64,000 nt of DNA from Megamerina dolium (GCA_963854835.1 OY978529.1:7970501-8034500), one strand, 5' to 3'; numbered from the stretch's first letter, positions 1 to 11,668 are shown. The notes: generated by a model from the sequence alone, not told the origin. Numbers and translations are program-made.

Positions 1-670
1 TCTATTCACGTGCTGTCAAAATCACGTTGGTTGCTGAGATATGGTTCGAGTCAATGCATAATTGTCGGTCCTTGTAGTTATTATAAAGTGTTAGGAGTGG
101 TTTGTGTGCTTTAAAAACAGTGATTTTGATATCATAGGTAAAGAACGCTCTGGACAGCCGAAAAAGTTTGAAGACGATACTCAACCAAGACCTGCTTGAA
201 CCATTACGGGAGAGCTGTAACGACAACAATTGATGCAATTGAGGCTGAAGAGAACAATGATCGAGAAACAGCTGGAATATGCGTCCAGACAGGAGTCGCT
301 AATTTTTCACCGTGACAACTCACGGCCACACATTGCTATTCCGGTCAAAAACTACCTTGCTAATAGTGGATGGGAAGTTTTATCCCACCCGACTTATAGC
401 CCAGACCTGACGCCTGCAGATTACCACTTGTTACGGTCCATACAGAAGGCCCTTAATGGAATACGCTTCACATCAGTCACCGGAATCAAAAATTGGCTCG
501 ATTCGTTTTTGGCCGGCGAAGGTCTTTTGGAACGGAATCCATAAATTGTCAGAATGATGGGAAAATGTTATAGTTCATGATGGACAATACTTTGAATGAC
601 ATGTTTTTTACAGAATTCTTAAAAAAAAAGAAAGATTTTTGAGCACTAAAAAAAGACGATTACTAATTCA
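1..670 (+). mobile_element. irritans-like mariner, internally deleted
   Basis: Remains of a Tc1/mariner transposon. The reading frame at 230-544 is the C-terminal half of a mariner transposase, with the second catalytic motif HRDNSRPH and the third motif in YSPDLTPADYHL. Around 145-180 lies a short N-terminal piece (SGQPKKFED-like) matching the start of the copy at 52300. The catalytic core between them is missing, so this is an internal deletion derivative. The 3' non-coding part seems to run to about 670, ending in a CGATTACTAATTCACATACCC stretch that may be the terminal repeat. The left end may lie outside the window. It cannot encode an active enzyme. Confidence 0.75.
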
Positions 671-1610
671 CATACCCAATAAATTAAAATGCCGATGATG
701 TAAACTTCTTTATGGCACACGTATCAGCAGTTAAATATATCCCTTTGCATACGTTGCAACGGGTGAGAGTTTGCTCTAATTCACAAAGTGTTGGTCTATG
801 TGCACGTGAAACCTTCAGGTGCACATTCGAGCAAATGAGGGAGTACATAAGAAACCGATAATCAGATGATGATGATGATACATTAAGCAAATCTATGTAT
901 TAAGTAATCGCATGGATGTCTACATGATCAGCAAACATTACAAAGAGATTGAAAACGGAATCAATTAATAACTAATTCCTAGAGGGATATTTATAATAAA
1001 TAATTTGATGTAAAATACAGAAGCATGAGTTAACAACATTTATATTATACCCAGAAAACTGAAAATGCTCGAAACATTGAACTATGCATTTATATTGTAT
1101 ATGCGGTTTAGTATGTGTTTTAATGCTTTAATCTCTGGTATTTTCTATTCTATTCATTTTCTATTTTCTATTCATTTTAAGCACCTTCGCTTAGCACAGC
1201 ATGCTGCAATTGTTTTGCTGCTCAATTTGTAACTTAATTGAAATCCTTTTAAAAGTAATGAGATCCCCCTGCTCAGCATGTAGTTTTAGTAGTTAGTCAC
1301 TGATACTAAAAATCCGGTTGCAGTTGCCCTTTAACAAAACATAAGCGCAGCAGTGGAAATGCGGTTTCTCTTTTCACCCATACGCTTCAAAGAAATCTTA
1401 CAATCGCGGCAGTACTTAGTTAGGATCTTTTGGCAGGCAGATGTTGGAATCAGTGACTTACGAACAACGAAAATTTGATGTGTAATACAACCTTTATAAC
1501 CTTTATCCTCAAGAGATAAAGGTTACGACAATTCAGATACGAAAAACAGCTGATAACTGAGACGTTATCCGTACCAAACAGAGTTTGTTTACAACCTGAA
1601 ACGCTACGAG
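671..1610. other. AT-rich spacer, nothing recognised
   Basis: No reading frame or repeat with recognisable family features. It contains ordinary AT-rich sequence and short runs of repeated words (TTTTCTATTC near 1140-1170). Confidence 0.4.
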
Positions 1611-1905
1611 AAATGTATGAGTCTAACGAAGAACAACATGCGAATCATTACGGGATTATTAACAGGGCACTGTAGGCTAAATTATCACCTAACAAAACTG
1701 GGAATTTTCTCTGATGCTCTCTGTAGGTTCTGCAGGGAAGAGGACAAGACCGCACAACACGTGATAGGAACTTGTCCTGCACTGATGCACAAGAGAAGAA
1801 AATACCTGTGAATTGGGACCAATACTAAAATTCATCGAGGGAACTGGGCTGAGAGACACACTCTAGCTCTGCGAAGGGGGCACAATAGATCTTATAGGTC
1901 GCGGT
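1611..1905 (+). pseudogene. LINE C-terminal tail (RNase H-bearing type)
   Basis: This is the extreme C-terminus of a non-LTR retrotransposon polyprotein. The peptide has the LLTGHCRLNYHLTKLG motif followed by a CxxC...H...C zinc-knuckle-like pattern (CRFCREED...HVIGTCPAL), which in Loa/I/R1-type elements follows the RNase H domain. After a frame change near 1811 the continuation reads GPILKFIEGTGLRDTL and ends near 1900. It is a 5'-truncated copy, closely related in this motif to the reverse-strand copy at 13690-14710. Clade assignment beyond RNase H-bearing LINE is inference. Confidence 0.7.
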
Positions 1906-2424
1906 GCAACATCCCCACAACGATAATAATACATTTTGAATATAGTAATTAAGTGTCTTCTATCGAGAACTTTTGAGGAATTTGTTGTTTTGTAATAAAA
2001 AATTACATTCTCTTTAGACAGGCCATGTCCCACTCGACCAATATTTCGTTTACGATATCGAAAACTATAGTTCGTGAATACGTCTTGTCTTGAATATAAG
2101 CAATTTCTCGAATCTCTTACGAGCTTGCTAAAAAGTATGTTATGCATTTTTCAATAATTTTCGATGGCATCAACATCTTTATTCTTTTTGTTGTTATTAG
2201 TTTCTGGATTCGAACCCACGAACCGAACGAAATATGATCGAATAGGTTTCGATAATTCTAGAGATCTTCGGCTAAAAGAATGTAACACTAGCGACACAAC
2301 TTTCGAAATTTCTGCGGAATTTTCCACTCGACCAATATTTTATTTACGATATCACTAACTAACTAACTGAGTTATGGCAGTATCGCATTTTTTATAAACA
2401 AATATGTGCTATATGTCTTCGTAA
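1906..2424. other. spacer with a 30-bp direct repeat
   Basis: No gene recognised. A nearly identical 30-bp word starting CCACTCGACCAATATTT occurs at 2030-2059 and 2324-2353, about 294 bp apart, and looks like part of a duplicated non-coding repeat. Confidence 0.4.
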
Positions 2425-2466
2425 ATGGAAGAGAAGCTCGGCCAAAGAACCTTTCTGGGTGGGTTT
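2425..2466 (+). repeat. SINE tail fragment (tail type 2)
   Basis: The stretch ATGGAAGAGAAGCTCGGCC and what follows matches, in + orientation, the distal part of the tRNA-derived SINE family copied at 34671-35036 (there on the minus strand). It abuts the next SINE fragment in opposite orientation, so two broken copies lie head against tail here. Confidence 0.5.
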
Positions 2467-3635
2467 AAGTTGTTACTTCCGGAAGAATTGCGAATTGCGT
2501 ACTGACAGTTGGGTACCGTTCGAAAGAAAAAACTTTTCGATATTATATTTTTTACGCTTCACTTCTACTTTGAGTCGCAAAGGTGACCCCCTGAAGCTGA
2601 TTCGCCTCATAATGGCGCTTTACGAGAACTCTGAGTTGGCGGTCCTACACAATGGTAACATCAGTGATTCATTCACGACCAACCCTGGAGTACGGCAGGG
2701 CTGCCCGCTCTCCCCGCTTCTCTTCGCCATCGTGCTGGATGATGTCATGAGCAGCCTCACTCAGCACAAGAGAACTGGCATTGTGTGGAATCTCGCGCGG
2801 CAGCTTGCGGACTTGGACTTTGCCGATGACATTTGTCTCCTCTCGCACAAATTCTCCCATATGCAAGCGAAGGCGAACAGTTTAGACGCGCTGGCACGCA
2901 CCGTCGGATTAGAGATAAATATTGCGAAGACCAAAGCCATGAGAATCAATCATTCCAATAGAAGCCATATAATGATTGACGGCTGTGCGATTGAATTCGT
3001 CGAAAGTTTCTGCTACCTCGGTTGCACGATAGCAACAGACGGGGGAGCTGAGGAGGATGCTAACTGCAGGCTAAGCAAAACAAAGACAGCATTTGACCGG
3101 CTAAAATCAGTATGGGCAAATTCCCAAATATCCAGACGCATGAAATTACGAATATTCTCCGCATGTGTGAAATCGACACTACTGTACGGAAGTGAAACAT
3201 GGCTGATCTCGAACTCCATCACGCAGAGACTGCAAGCTTTCGTTAACAAGTGTTTGAGGATCATTTGTAGAATTTTCTGGCCTAACACTATTTCAAACGA
3301 GGCATCTGACGAGCGAAGAGCCCATACTGATCCAGATTAAGCGTAGAAAGTGGCGCTGGATTGGCCACACGCTAAGAAAGCAGCCAGATAGCATCACGCG
3401 AATGTCGTTTGAGTGGAACCCGCAAGGGAGCAGAGGCCGCGGACGACCATGAAACACCTGGAGACGATAAACACTGGGTGAGCTAGTTGCTGCCGGCATC
3501 ATATGGAAAGGCGTTAGATCAACTGCCCAATACCGTGTGCGATGGCGAAGCCTTGTGGAGGCCCTATGCTCTAATTAGGAGTTTAAAGGAGAAAAAAAAA
3601 CGCTTCACTAACCACTGAGCTACGGCACCCACGAC
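2467..3635 (-). repeat. tRNA-derived SINE copy split by an RTE-like LINE
   Basis: Minus-strand SINE body is seen at 2467-2563 (CTTCCGGAAGAATTGCGAATTG, then GGGTACCGTTCGAAAGAAA) and its tRNA-like head at 3600-3635 (TAACCACTGAGCTACGGCAC, the complement of the A box region). Between them sits a 1.04-kb LINE insertion. The 10-bp word ACGCTTCACT is present at both junctions (2554-2563 and 3600-3609). The SINE copy itself lacks the middle of the tRNA-like region, which was probably lost before the LINE arrived. Confidence 0.7.
2564..3599 (+). mobile_element. 5'-truncated RTE-like LINE, reverse transcriptase fragment
   Basis: Encodes the second half of a reverse transcriptase: RQGCPLSPLLFAIVLDDVM (motif B), then LADLDFADDICLL with the FADD catalytic motif C, thumb-like sequence KTKAMRIN and YLGCTI, and the C-terminal LLYGSETW region. 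A frameshift near 3330 leads into RKWRWIGHTLRK and WNPQGSRGRGRP, a C-terminal signature typical of RTE-type insect and invertebrate elements. It ends in a short A-run at 3591-3600. A 10-bp target-site duplication (ACGCTTCACT) flanks it inside a SINE. Motif A and the endonuclease are absent by 5' truncation, so it is dead on arrival. RTE clade is my judgement from motif style. Confidence 0.8.
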
Positions 3636-3639
3636 ACCA

Positions 3640-4384
3640 CGACACCATTAAGATCCGGAAATATTCAGTTGATATGTATATAATTTTTTTAAAGTGGATT
3701 GTTCGGGAGCCATTTCTTCTTGACATGCCTTCAATCGCTTTCTTCATTGTTGAGGAGAAAAGAGGTTAGACTTAGAGCTGTGTATGGTTTGGGCAGGTTT
3801 GTGGGTCTACCCCCGCCTTGAGAATATACTTAACTATTACATCCCTTCATACATGAGATATTATACCATTAAGCAAGCTTGTCCGTACCAATAGGTCAAG
3901 ACCATTTTGAAGAAGAGCCGGAAATATTCCTGGCTATTAGTATTATTATTATTTATTATTAGTTAAATTATTACCTCGTCCTAGACTAATCTGAGCTGTT
4001 GGGTCATTTGATTTACATCTGTTTTGATGGATCTGCAGCGTCATAAATTATTACAGAAATTAGAAGGTGTATGTATTCTCCAAGAAGCTCCGAGGCTCCA
4101 ATCTTCGTGTATGTACCGTTGAGTTTTTCCTGTAAACGACTGTTCTTAGTGTGCATTTTAGAGAGAACCCCATGGTTTCTAGAGCTGCCAAGGTCTTACA
4201 ATCTCTCATTGCATTGCATTGTATATAGTTAGGGCATGTCTATTGGAAGCCCATTCGCCATATCTTTATGCACTATTAAAGATCTTACTTTTGGTTGCTT
4301 TCGAACTTGAAAATTTCGAATCCTATCATCGTTGCCTTATTTTTTAATTTCTGCGCACGATTCATAGAATGAATTCAAAATTGC
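3640..4384. other. unassigned, possibly continuation of LINE remains
   Basis: No clear reading frame. Adjacent to a minus-strand LINE endonuclease fragment, so part may be decayed LINE sequence, but I could not match any motif. Confidence 0.3.
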
Positions 4385-4790
4385 TGTGCTGCATTTGAAT
4401 CTCAATTCATTTGGGGTCTTGCTAATGCTACCCATGTTACTATAAAGTCCGAGTTTGCGGATTTTGGCGGCCTGTACTTATCCCTCATAATGATTCCTAA
4501 ATTAAAATCAGAAAGGATTTGTCTGTGGTCTGACGTTTTATGGGTCGTTGGTAGTTTGAGGTCTAGGACTTTTCCTAATGCTATTTATAAATGTAGGGCT
4601 TTCCTGTAATGGGTTTCTCAAAAATATTTATTCAAAAGACTTATCTGATTAATGTGGTGAGCATTGATGTCGCTTCCGATCATCAGGTGATGGTTGTTCT
4701 TGCAGTAATTCAAGAATTCTAGGTCGAGAGAGTTACCAGGCAGGTATGCTGGTGTCGTGTGCTAGATGATGTCCTGCTAGTGAGCTCTGT
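4385..4790 (-). pseudogene. LINE endonuclease (EN) domain fragment
   Basis: On the minus strand a broken frame shows two hallmarks of the exonuclease-endonuclease-phosphatase domain of non-LTR retrotransposons: LMIGSDINAHH (the GDFNAHH-like catalytic motif) near 4660-4700 and KTSDHRQILSDF (the SDH motif with the catalytic His) near 4510-4545. The spacing is shorter than normal and stops intervene, so this is decayed. In life the domain nicks target DNA for target-primed reverse transcription. RNase H-bearing LINE fragments elsewhere in the window could belong to the same group. Confidence 0.55.
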
Positions 4791-5372
4791 TGCAGGATAG
4801 TATAGGCGCTGCAGCAGGGAATATATAGATATGATGTTTTTTTTTACCACGATATTTGATACCACATGTCACAGTTTTTAGAACTGTGTATTGATCCTTA
4901 GATATGGTGCTATGCCCTTTCTCAAACTTATTCTTCTGGATATTCTTCTGGACTTATTATTCTACTTCCATACCATCATTCTTAACCCTCACATGTATTT
5001 TGAGCAGTTTAGCAGCATACTCGCAGGCGGCACATCATGTAACAAAGGTGATGCACACAAAGGTGTTACGGAGCCTGAGTTTTGCATCAGGATCTGGCTT
5101 GAACTCGACAAGCATTTGCACGAGCCAGTCATGAGTCTCTGGCACTGGATTTGATCTAGTGCCAGATTCTCTAATAACAACTTTGCATGCAAGTCGTCAC
5201 GTCTCATTATAATAGCGATGGCCCTGATTGCTTACTCTGTGAATTTTTTTGAGTTCGTGAAATTGAACATGAGCTCTTTTATCTGTTTGTCTGTTGCTAT
5301 TGTTGTAGTTGTCCCTCTAGCAAGATGTTGGTGGACCTCTTCCCCTTGCTACCACTTGGCCCACTGCTTCCA
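4791..5372. other. no feature recognised
   Basis: Small open frames exist on both strands here, but none shows a known motif and they overlap one another. Nothing supports a gene. Confidence 0.35.
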
Positions 5373-5374
5373 TA

Positions 5375-6568
5375 CGGTGATTTTTCAGCTACTTTCTTTT
5401 TGGCAACACTATTTTTGGCAGCTAAGCTGTTTTCGTGTAACATGTTACTGTCAAACATGTTCAGTTTGGTCTATAATTTAACCATGAATCGACTTACAAA
5501 CGTACAACGCTTGCTCAGTTCATTCATTCATTCATTTTATGGTCAGTTTGGGCGACCTTCTGAGGCGGCTATTCGGAATCTTGTGACAAAATTTCGCACA
5601 AAATTTACATTATTGGACATTGAACTACCAACACGCATACGTAGAGTGCGGACAAAGGAAAATATCGCAGCTGTATCCGCCAGTGTTTTTGATGACCGTG
5701 AATTATCGATTCGTTCGCAGCAATTGGGTCTCTGTTACTCCACTACGTGGAAAATTTTGCGGAAGGATTTGGATGTAAAACCTTTTAAAATACAGCTGGT
5801 GGAAGAGTTGAAGCCACACGACCTACCATAACGGCTAACTTTTGGTGAATGGGCGCTGGCAATGTTGGATGAAGATCCACTTTTTTATCGGAAAATTATG
5901 TTGAGCGACGAAGCTCATTTCTGGTTGAATGGATAAGTGAATAATCAAAATTGCCATATTTGGTGAGAAGAGCAACCAGAAGCATTGCAAGAACTGCCAA
6001 TGTATCCCGAAATTATGTGAATTATGGGCCGGTGGCATCATTGGACCGTACTTTTTCAAAGACGACGAAGGCAGGAACGTTACTGTGAATGACGAGCGCT
6101 ACCGTGCTATGATTAGAAACTTTTTTTTTTGCCCAAAATGGAAGAGGTGTCATGTGGTTTCAACAAGACGGTGCCACATGCCACATAGCACGCGAAACAT
6201 TGGCCCAATTGAGAGGCGAGTTCGGTGAACAGTTTATTTCACGTTTGGGGCCTGTCAATTGGCCGTCTAGATCGTGCGATTTAACGCCTTTAGACTATTT
6301 CTTGTGGGACTATGTTAAGGCTCATGCCTATAGCGTAGCGCATTGGAAGCCAATATTGAAGAATTTATTCGCGAGATACCGGCCGATATGTTGGGGAGAG
6401 TATGCCAAAATTGGACCCAGCATATGAACCATTTGAGGCGCATCCGCGGTCAACATTTAGATGAAATCATCTTTAAACATTGAATTATATAGATCATTCT
6501 ATCGACTCAAATAAAGATTTCATACATTTCTCTAAATTTTATGTTTTTTTTTTCAAATTAAATCCCTG
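5375..6568 (+). mobile_element. rosa-like DD41D mariner, near full length, dead
   Basis: A 1194-bp element flanked by TA (5373-5374 and 6569-6570), with weak terminal repeats (CGGTGATTTTT left; complement of AAATCCCTG right). The transposase begins near 5485 (MNRLTNVQRLL) and has an N-terminal helix-turn-helix region, then LSDEAHFW (first Asp), MWFQQDGATCHIAR (second Asp) and CDLTPLDYFLW (third Asp). There are 41 residues between the second and third Asp, which fits the rosa/DD41D lineage described from tephritids. All three catalytic Asp residues are readable, but in-frame stops (for example near 5829 and 5935) and frameshifts near 6000-6130 break the protein. A (TCAT)n run near 5519-5540 replaces part of the N-terminal coding sequence. 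Confidence 0.8.
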
Positions 6569-6570
6569 TA

Positions 6571-7449
6571 CAACTTTAGTTTTCTACAATTTTAGTTTTG
6601 AAAGCACTGAATTGAAGAGTGAGCCTTTATAATCGTGTTTGAAAAATACTCTGGAATTGTTCAAATACATTTATCCTTTAATTGAGCATTTTAAAGGAGC
6701 CATCAAGATTTAGTATTTCCTGTAAAGGACCAAAGGACTAATTGAACATTCAAAGTTACCGTTACTCCTTTCTCTTCGCCTTTAGTATTACGGTGTGTGT
6801 AATTCACGAAGGAATTCTTTTCATTTCGACCTTTTCAGGGTGGCACTTTCGAAAGATTATCATTTCGATCAACGATTGATCAACCGAATCTATAATTGTT
6901 TTAGATGTTTGAAAATTATATACAAACACTTCTTTCTCTTCTTTGTTTGTTTGTGTAGATGGATGTATCTAAGTATATACATATATTTCTGCTGCAGACA
7001 TCATCATGTGTGTTTTCTTTTGCTTAATCATTTCTAATACCTTTTTGCTGCTCTTTCACTTATCTGATGTTTTCATTATTATTCTTGTGTTATATTTACA
7101 CATTTGCGCCCAAATGTGTGGAGTTTAATATCTGAGCTGTGCATTGATTGCACTGGTGTTGGTGAGTGAGCGAGTAAATTGATAAGTGAAAGTTAAGTGA
7201 TCTACCTATAATATGATATGTACATATGTAGTTCTATATTGTGATATTAATATTTTGAGATAAGATTTGTTTTCAATTGAAAAACAATCAAAAACAAGCA
7301 TGTTATTGTTCCACAAAAACGATTTTAAGCTGAAATATCTGTGTAAAGAGTTAATAAAAATAAACATTTACTTAAGAATTTAGGGATCATATGCTGTATA
7401 GCATTTAGATTGAAAAATTTATTATAGTACAGTATTTTCCGAAGAGCCA
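6571..7449. other. AT-rich spacer, nothing recognised
   Basis: Contains a short open frame at 6795-7037 of low-complexity, Phe/Tyr-rich composition that looks like chance AT-rich translation. No repeat family recognised. Confidence 0.35.
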
Positions 7450-8531
7450 ACGAAGAAATTGTTTTCATTGTTGACGACTTTTCAGAAAGAAGTAACTCAG
7501 TTCGGTCGATGATTCTTTATTATGTCCTATTGGCAAAAGACTGGGACACAAGCGATTTTCACAAGCTTCTCTTGAGGTGAATTTTTCACCAGCAAAATCA
7601 TTCGCCATAGACTGGAACAGGTAGTAATCACTTGGTGCCAGGTCCGGACTATAAGGTGAATGCATAAGGGCCTCCCAACCAAGCTTCTGGATCTTCTGGC
7701 GAGTCACTATCGACGTGTTTGGCCTGCCGATGTCCTAATGGAACACAGTTCCTCTCCTATTGGCCAAAGCTGGCCGCTTCTGGGCGATTGCTTCCTTCAG
7801 GCGGTCCAATTGTTGACAGTACAGGTCCGAATTAAGAGTTTGGCCGTAGGGGAGCAGCTCATAGCAGATGATTCCCAGCCAATCCCACCAAACACATAGC
7901 AAAACCGTTTGCGCCGGCTTACCGCGATTTTACCGCGACCGTTTTCGCTTGACGTTGTCGTAAGTGACCCAATTTTCATCACCAGGAACCATCCGCTTCA
8001 GAAATGGATCGATTTTGTTGCGATAGCAACAGCGATTCGCAGATGGAAATTCGCTACATGAGGTTTTTTTTGCGTTAACTCGTGTGACACCCATACATCG
8101 AGCTTGTTTTTGTACCCAGCCTTATTTAAATGTTTCCTAACGGTTTTTTGTGCAATGTTTAGCTCCTGGGCAATAGAAACAGTACTTAAATGACATCAAA
8201 ATTAGAGGAACGGAATCGACGAAACCATATTTGCACGTGATTGGTTGTTACAGAATCAGGACCATAAACACTATTCACATTTTCAGCCGTCTAGCTTGCG
8301 TTTTCGCCTTTATCGAAGAAAAACTATAAAATATGGCGTATTTTCTCTTTACTGGTGTCCATCTTTGACGTGTGCTCAAACAATACTGAGACAAGCAATC
8401 ACAAAAGTGACTGAAAAGTGTATTTGGTACCAAATCCTATTTTTCTAACGTCATCTAGCGTAACCCGATCGCAGTTATACAACACGAGGCACAGATTACT
8501 AAAGCCATCTATTGGAAAATTTACTACACCA
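7450..8531 (-). mobile_element. mellifera-type mariner remnant
   Basis: Minus-strand mariner related to the copies at 17706-19305 and 50801-51963. The C-terminal part reads KLGWEALMHSPYSPDLAP with the third catalytic Asp in SPDLAPSDYYLF. The second Asp is present but preceded by a stop (TVFH*DIGRPNTS near 7740). The N-terminal half (8000-8340) matches the related copies only in scattered pieces, including the QTVWNYLNKAG-like region. The right end TTACTACACC (8521-8530) matches the family's terminal repeat. The left end is too diverged to fix. Confidence 0.7.
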
Positions 8532-9020
8532 AATGCTTTGATTCTTTAACGCGTGGACAAAAGTAATTGTATGTGTATTTCAAAAAAATTTCAAATACTT
8601 GTCTCAACAGGGTGGGCTTTTTGTGATGGAATGATGTATTTTATGTATGAAAAATAATATCGCTCTTATGTCCACCACGGGTGCGATTACAGGCCAGGAT
8701 CCGAACATAAAAATTTTCGTTTCACTGCCGCTCGCCCATGAACACTAATCAAGGATAATCATGGAGGTCTGCGTGCTGTGCGTTGTGCCTGCAGCATACT
8801 TCCCTATAGCCACAGAAGCTGACGCCACAGTCACGTACTTACCTTCGTGGATCGTGGCGCAACATGCAGCGGCAGCAACAGGACACGCAGGAGTAGTGCT
8901 ACTGTCAACAACCATACTTCTCCTTCGTTTTCCTTACTAATCAGATGATTTGAGTGCACAGCCTTAGTGACTTCCATGGGTCTTACTTCTGGTGACTAAG
9001 ATCTTTGAAGGGCACTGTCA
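8532..9020. other. unassigned, includes a GC-richer block
   Basis: About 8690-8960 is visibly richer in G and C than its surroundings and has alanine-rich translations on both strands (AQHAAAATGHAG on +). I recognise no family. It may be part of an unknown retrotransposon. Confidence 0.3.
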
Positions 9021-9026
9021 CAGGTG

Positions 9027-9262
9027 GGCTGGTTTTGACATACGCTGTATATTTCTTCTTGGGCAAGGCAATCCGGTTTCTTCTTTGGCCTCAGACTGGT
9101 TTAAAGGACTATTTATATACTCTCTATATTTTAGACAATCTGTTTTTGGGGTTGTCGGTCTAAACAGTAGTTTTAACATTGGAGCGTGTTCATTTAAATA
9201 AAATATCACGGGAGAGTGATTTGAGGATAGTTTGCAACTTGTTTCCGCAGTGATGGTATTTC
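9027..9262 (-). pseudogene. LINE endonuclease C-terminal fragment
   Basis: Minus-strand peptide with KLSSNHSPVIFYL followed by a linker ending in DCLKYREYIN. This matches the end of a LINE endonuclease domain (SDHxPV motif, with Asn in place of Asp) and the start of the linker to reverse transcriptase, as in Jockey-type elements. It runs about 80 codons and ends against the mariner at 9265. Confidence 0.5.
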
Positions 9263-9264
9263 TA

Positions 9265-9686
9265 CAGGGTGATTTTTTAAGAGCCTTCGGATTTGATAAA
9301 AAAAAAAACATAAAATTTAGAGAAATGTATGAAATCTTTATTTGAGTCGATAGAATGATCTATATAATTCAATGCTTAAAGATGATTTCATGTAAATGTT
9401 GAGCGCGGCTGCGCCTCAAATGATTCATACGCTGGGTCCAATTTTGGCATACTCTCTCCAATATATCGGTCGGTATCTCACGAATAAATCGATACTTTAC
9501 GGTTATCAATAACACTGGCAGATACAGCTCCGATATTTTCCTCTGTCCACACTCTACGTATGCGTGTTGGTGGTTTAATGTCCAATAATGTACATTTTGT
9601 GCGAAATTTAGTCACAAGATTCCGAATAGCCGGCTCAGAAGGTCGCCCAAATTGACCATAAAATGAATGAATGAATGAACATTGGC
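9265..9686 (-). mobile_element. rosa-like DD41D mariner, internally deleted
   Basis: Same family as 5375-6568 in reverse. The left end CAGGGTGATTTTTTAAG follows a TA (9263-9264). The C-terminal tail (DILERVCQNWTQRMNHLRR) is joined directly to the N-terminal region (GRPSEPAIRNLVTKFRTK), removing all three catalytic Asp motifs. The same (TGAA)n microsatellite seen in the 5375 copy lies at 9664-9679, so the two copies share a mutated ancestor. The 5' terminal repeat is missing. Confidence 0.75.
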
Positions 9687-9779
9687 ATTGTAGTCGCCAA
9701 GGATCTGTTCCTCTTGCCATCAGGCTGATTTGTGCTATAAAATATGTACCCTGATATATTACAGTTGTACTTGTTCATA

Positions 9780-10364
9780 CTTTGGGACTTTGTCTATCTT
9801 GGAACCAGCATTAACAGCAGTAATGACGTCAGCCTGGAGATATTGCGAAGAATCACTCTTGCAAACAGATGCTACTTTGGGCTAAGTAAGCAATTGAGAA
9901 GTCGAGCCCTCTCTCGAAGAACGAAAACAACACTCTACAAGTCTCTCTCATCATGCCTATCCTTACATATGGCGCTGAAGCCTGGACAATTTCCACCTCG
10001 AATGAGCGAATGCTTTTTTGCTTTCGAGAAAAAAGTCCTATGCAAGATCTTTGGATCTATTTGCGTTGGTGGCGAGTACCAAATAAGGTACAATCATGAG
10101 CTGTACGAGCTGTATGCCGATATTGACATAGTAAAGCGCATCAAAACCCAGCGACTGCACTGGCTAGGGCATGTCGAGCGACGCAGAAGAGGAAGACTTA
10201 ACCTCCGGTGGAAAGATCAAGTACTGGAGAACCTGACGGCGCTTGGAATTTCTAATTGGCACCAGCTAGCGAAGAACAGAGATGGCTGGTGAAGCAGGTT
10301 ATAGTATTCGGCCTAAATCGATATTCGGTTGTTATGGCTACATAAGTAAGTAAGTAAGTAAGTA
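9780..10364 (+). mobile_element. 5'-truncated LINE with (AAGT)n tail, copy 1
   Basis: C-terminal part of a LINE reverse transcriptase: YLGTSINSSNDVSLEIL, then RALSRRTKTTLYKSL, YQIRYNHELYELYADIDIV, LHWLGHVERR and a tail ALGISNWHQLAKNRDGW. One frameshift occurs near 9952. The 3' untranslated end reads GGTTGTTATGGCTACATA followed by (AGTA)n at 10343-10364. An imperfect 11-bp repeat (ACTTGTTCATA 9769-9779 / ACTTGCTCATA 10365-10375) is a candidate target-site duplication. Clade not assigned; the style is that of insect RTE-like elements. Confidence 0.8.
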
Positions 10365-10375
10365 ACTTGCTCATA

Positions 10376-11656
10376 AGCTGCGCTTCTTCAAGGAGTATTA
10401 TATTTTCGTTTTTACCAGGAATTTTTTGACAGAGTTTTATAAAAATCTGTGTGCTCAAGAATTTATAATATTTAGTTGATAATGTCATATTTTTATTTCT
10501 TTATTTTTGGCTCAGTATATCGATGTGAACAGCTGTGAACTGCAATGAACTTAGCGAGTGTGCTAAATTTTTAGCTTACTAACGATGCTAAACTTAGCAC
10601 CTTTGTTGTTGTTTGGCCTTATATTTATTGGTGCTAGTTAAGTACGATTGTCGAATAAATCAAAGTGGACAACTTAAAACAAACGACAAAAAAAAAGTAC
10701 GAGTAATGGTATGAGGGAACGTATGCTATGTACACATAGCATCTATGTATTTGTTGCTTTGCAATCGCACATCACTAGTAACTATCATTGTATCGCATAC
10801 TCGTTTGTACCACCCTACTCGTATATAAACACAACAATGTCGTTGTCGTCGTTATTGCTCGTAAGTACATAAATCTAGTAAGGTTCATTCAAAACTTACT
10901 TAATAATTAACGATACTTGCTCATTCTACTTGTGATACTTGTGTACACAAAACTCTAAAATCGCTAATAGAATTTTCAGTTTTAACTAAAAGATTTACGT
11001 ACATACACATACGAGTAACGAGTATATCAGCCTTCATATATGTACATATGTATGTATTCTTATGTAGGTGTGTGCAACGACAGTCGATGTTATTGTGCTT
11101 GAGGATATTATAAAAAAAGCTGCAAATAAAAAATAGAACAAAGAATTATCGGAAAATCGAAATTCGAATAAAAAATGATTTAAGCAATATGTGTTTGGGT
11201 TTGTGTATGAGCAGTGGTGTTGCGAGTGCTGGGTGTTATGGGAATAGATCCTCTTGGCCGACGTACTAATTTACAAAATATAATATAATGACAGATGTTA
11301 CGTAAGCTGGTAAGTTTCTATACGCAAATAGGTCAAAAGATCGTGCATCTGATTTTTCTCTAGAAAACTCCAAGCATTCTTTCATCTAAGGTAAAAGGCA
11401 TCAAGGCTTCAGCGCTGTGTGTAAGGACATCTTTCAAGTTATCAACTAACAACACATTTAGCGTATATACCTTTACAGTCTTTAGGATTAAAAATGATAT
11501 AACATATCGATTACCGAGTCCATACATTCATTAGTTTCAACTTCATCTGGCCACAAAACAGATTGTAAGTCGAATTCAGAGGAATTTACGGAAAACACCG
11601 ACACTCGGTTACAAATTTCAGTCTTAAAAATGTTTATTGCACTGAACACAATCCCA
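10376..11656. other. AT-rich spacer with short tandem words
   Basis: No coding feature recognised. Short CATATGTATG-type repeats at 10990-11060 are typical microsatellite-like dipteran intergenic DNA. Confidence 0.4.
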
Positions 11657-11668
11657 GCTTCTACATTA

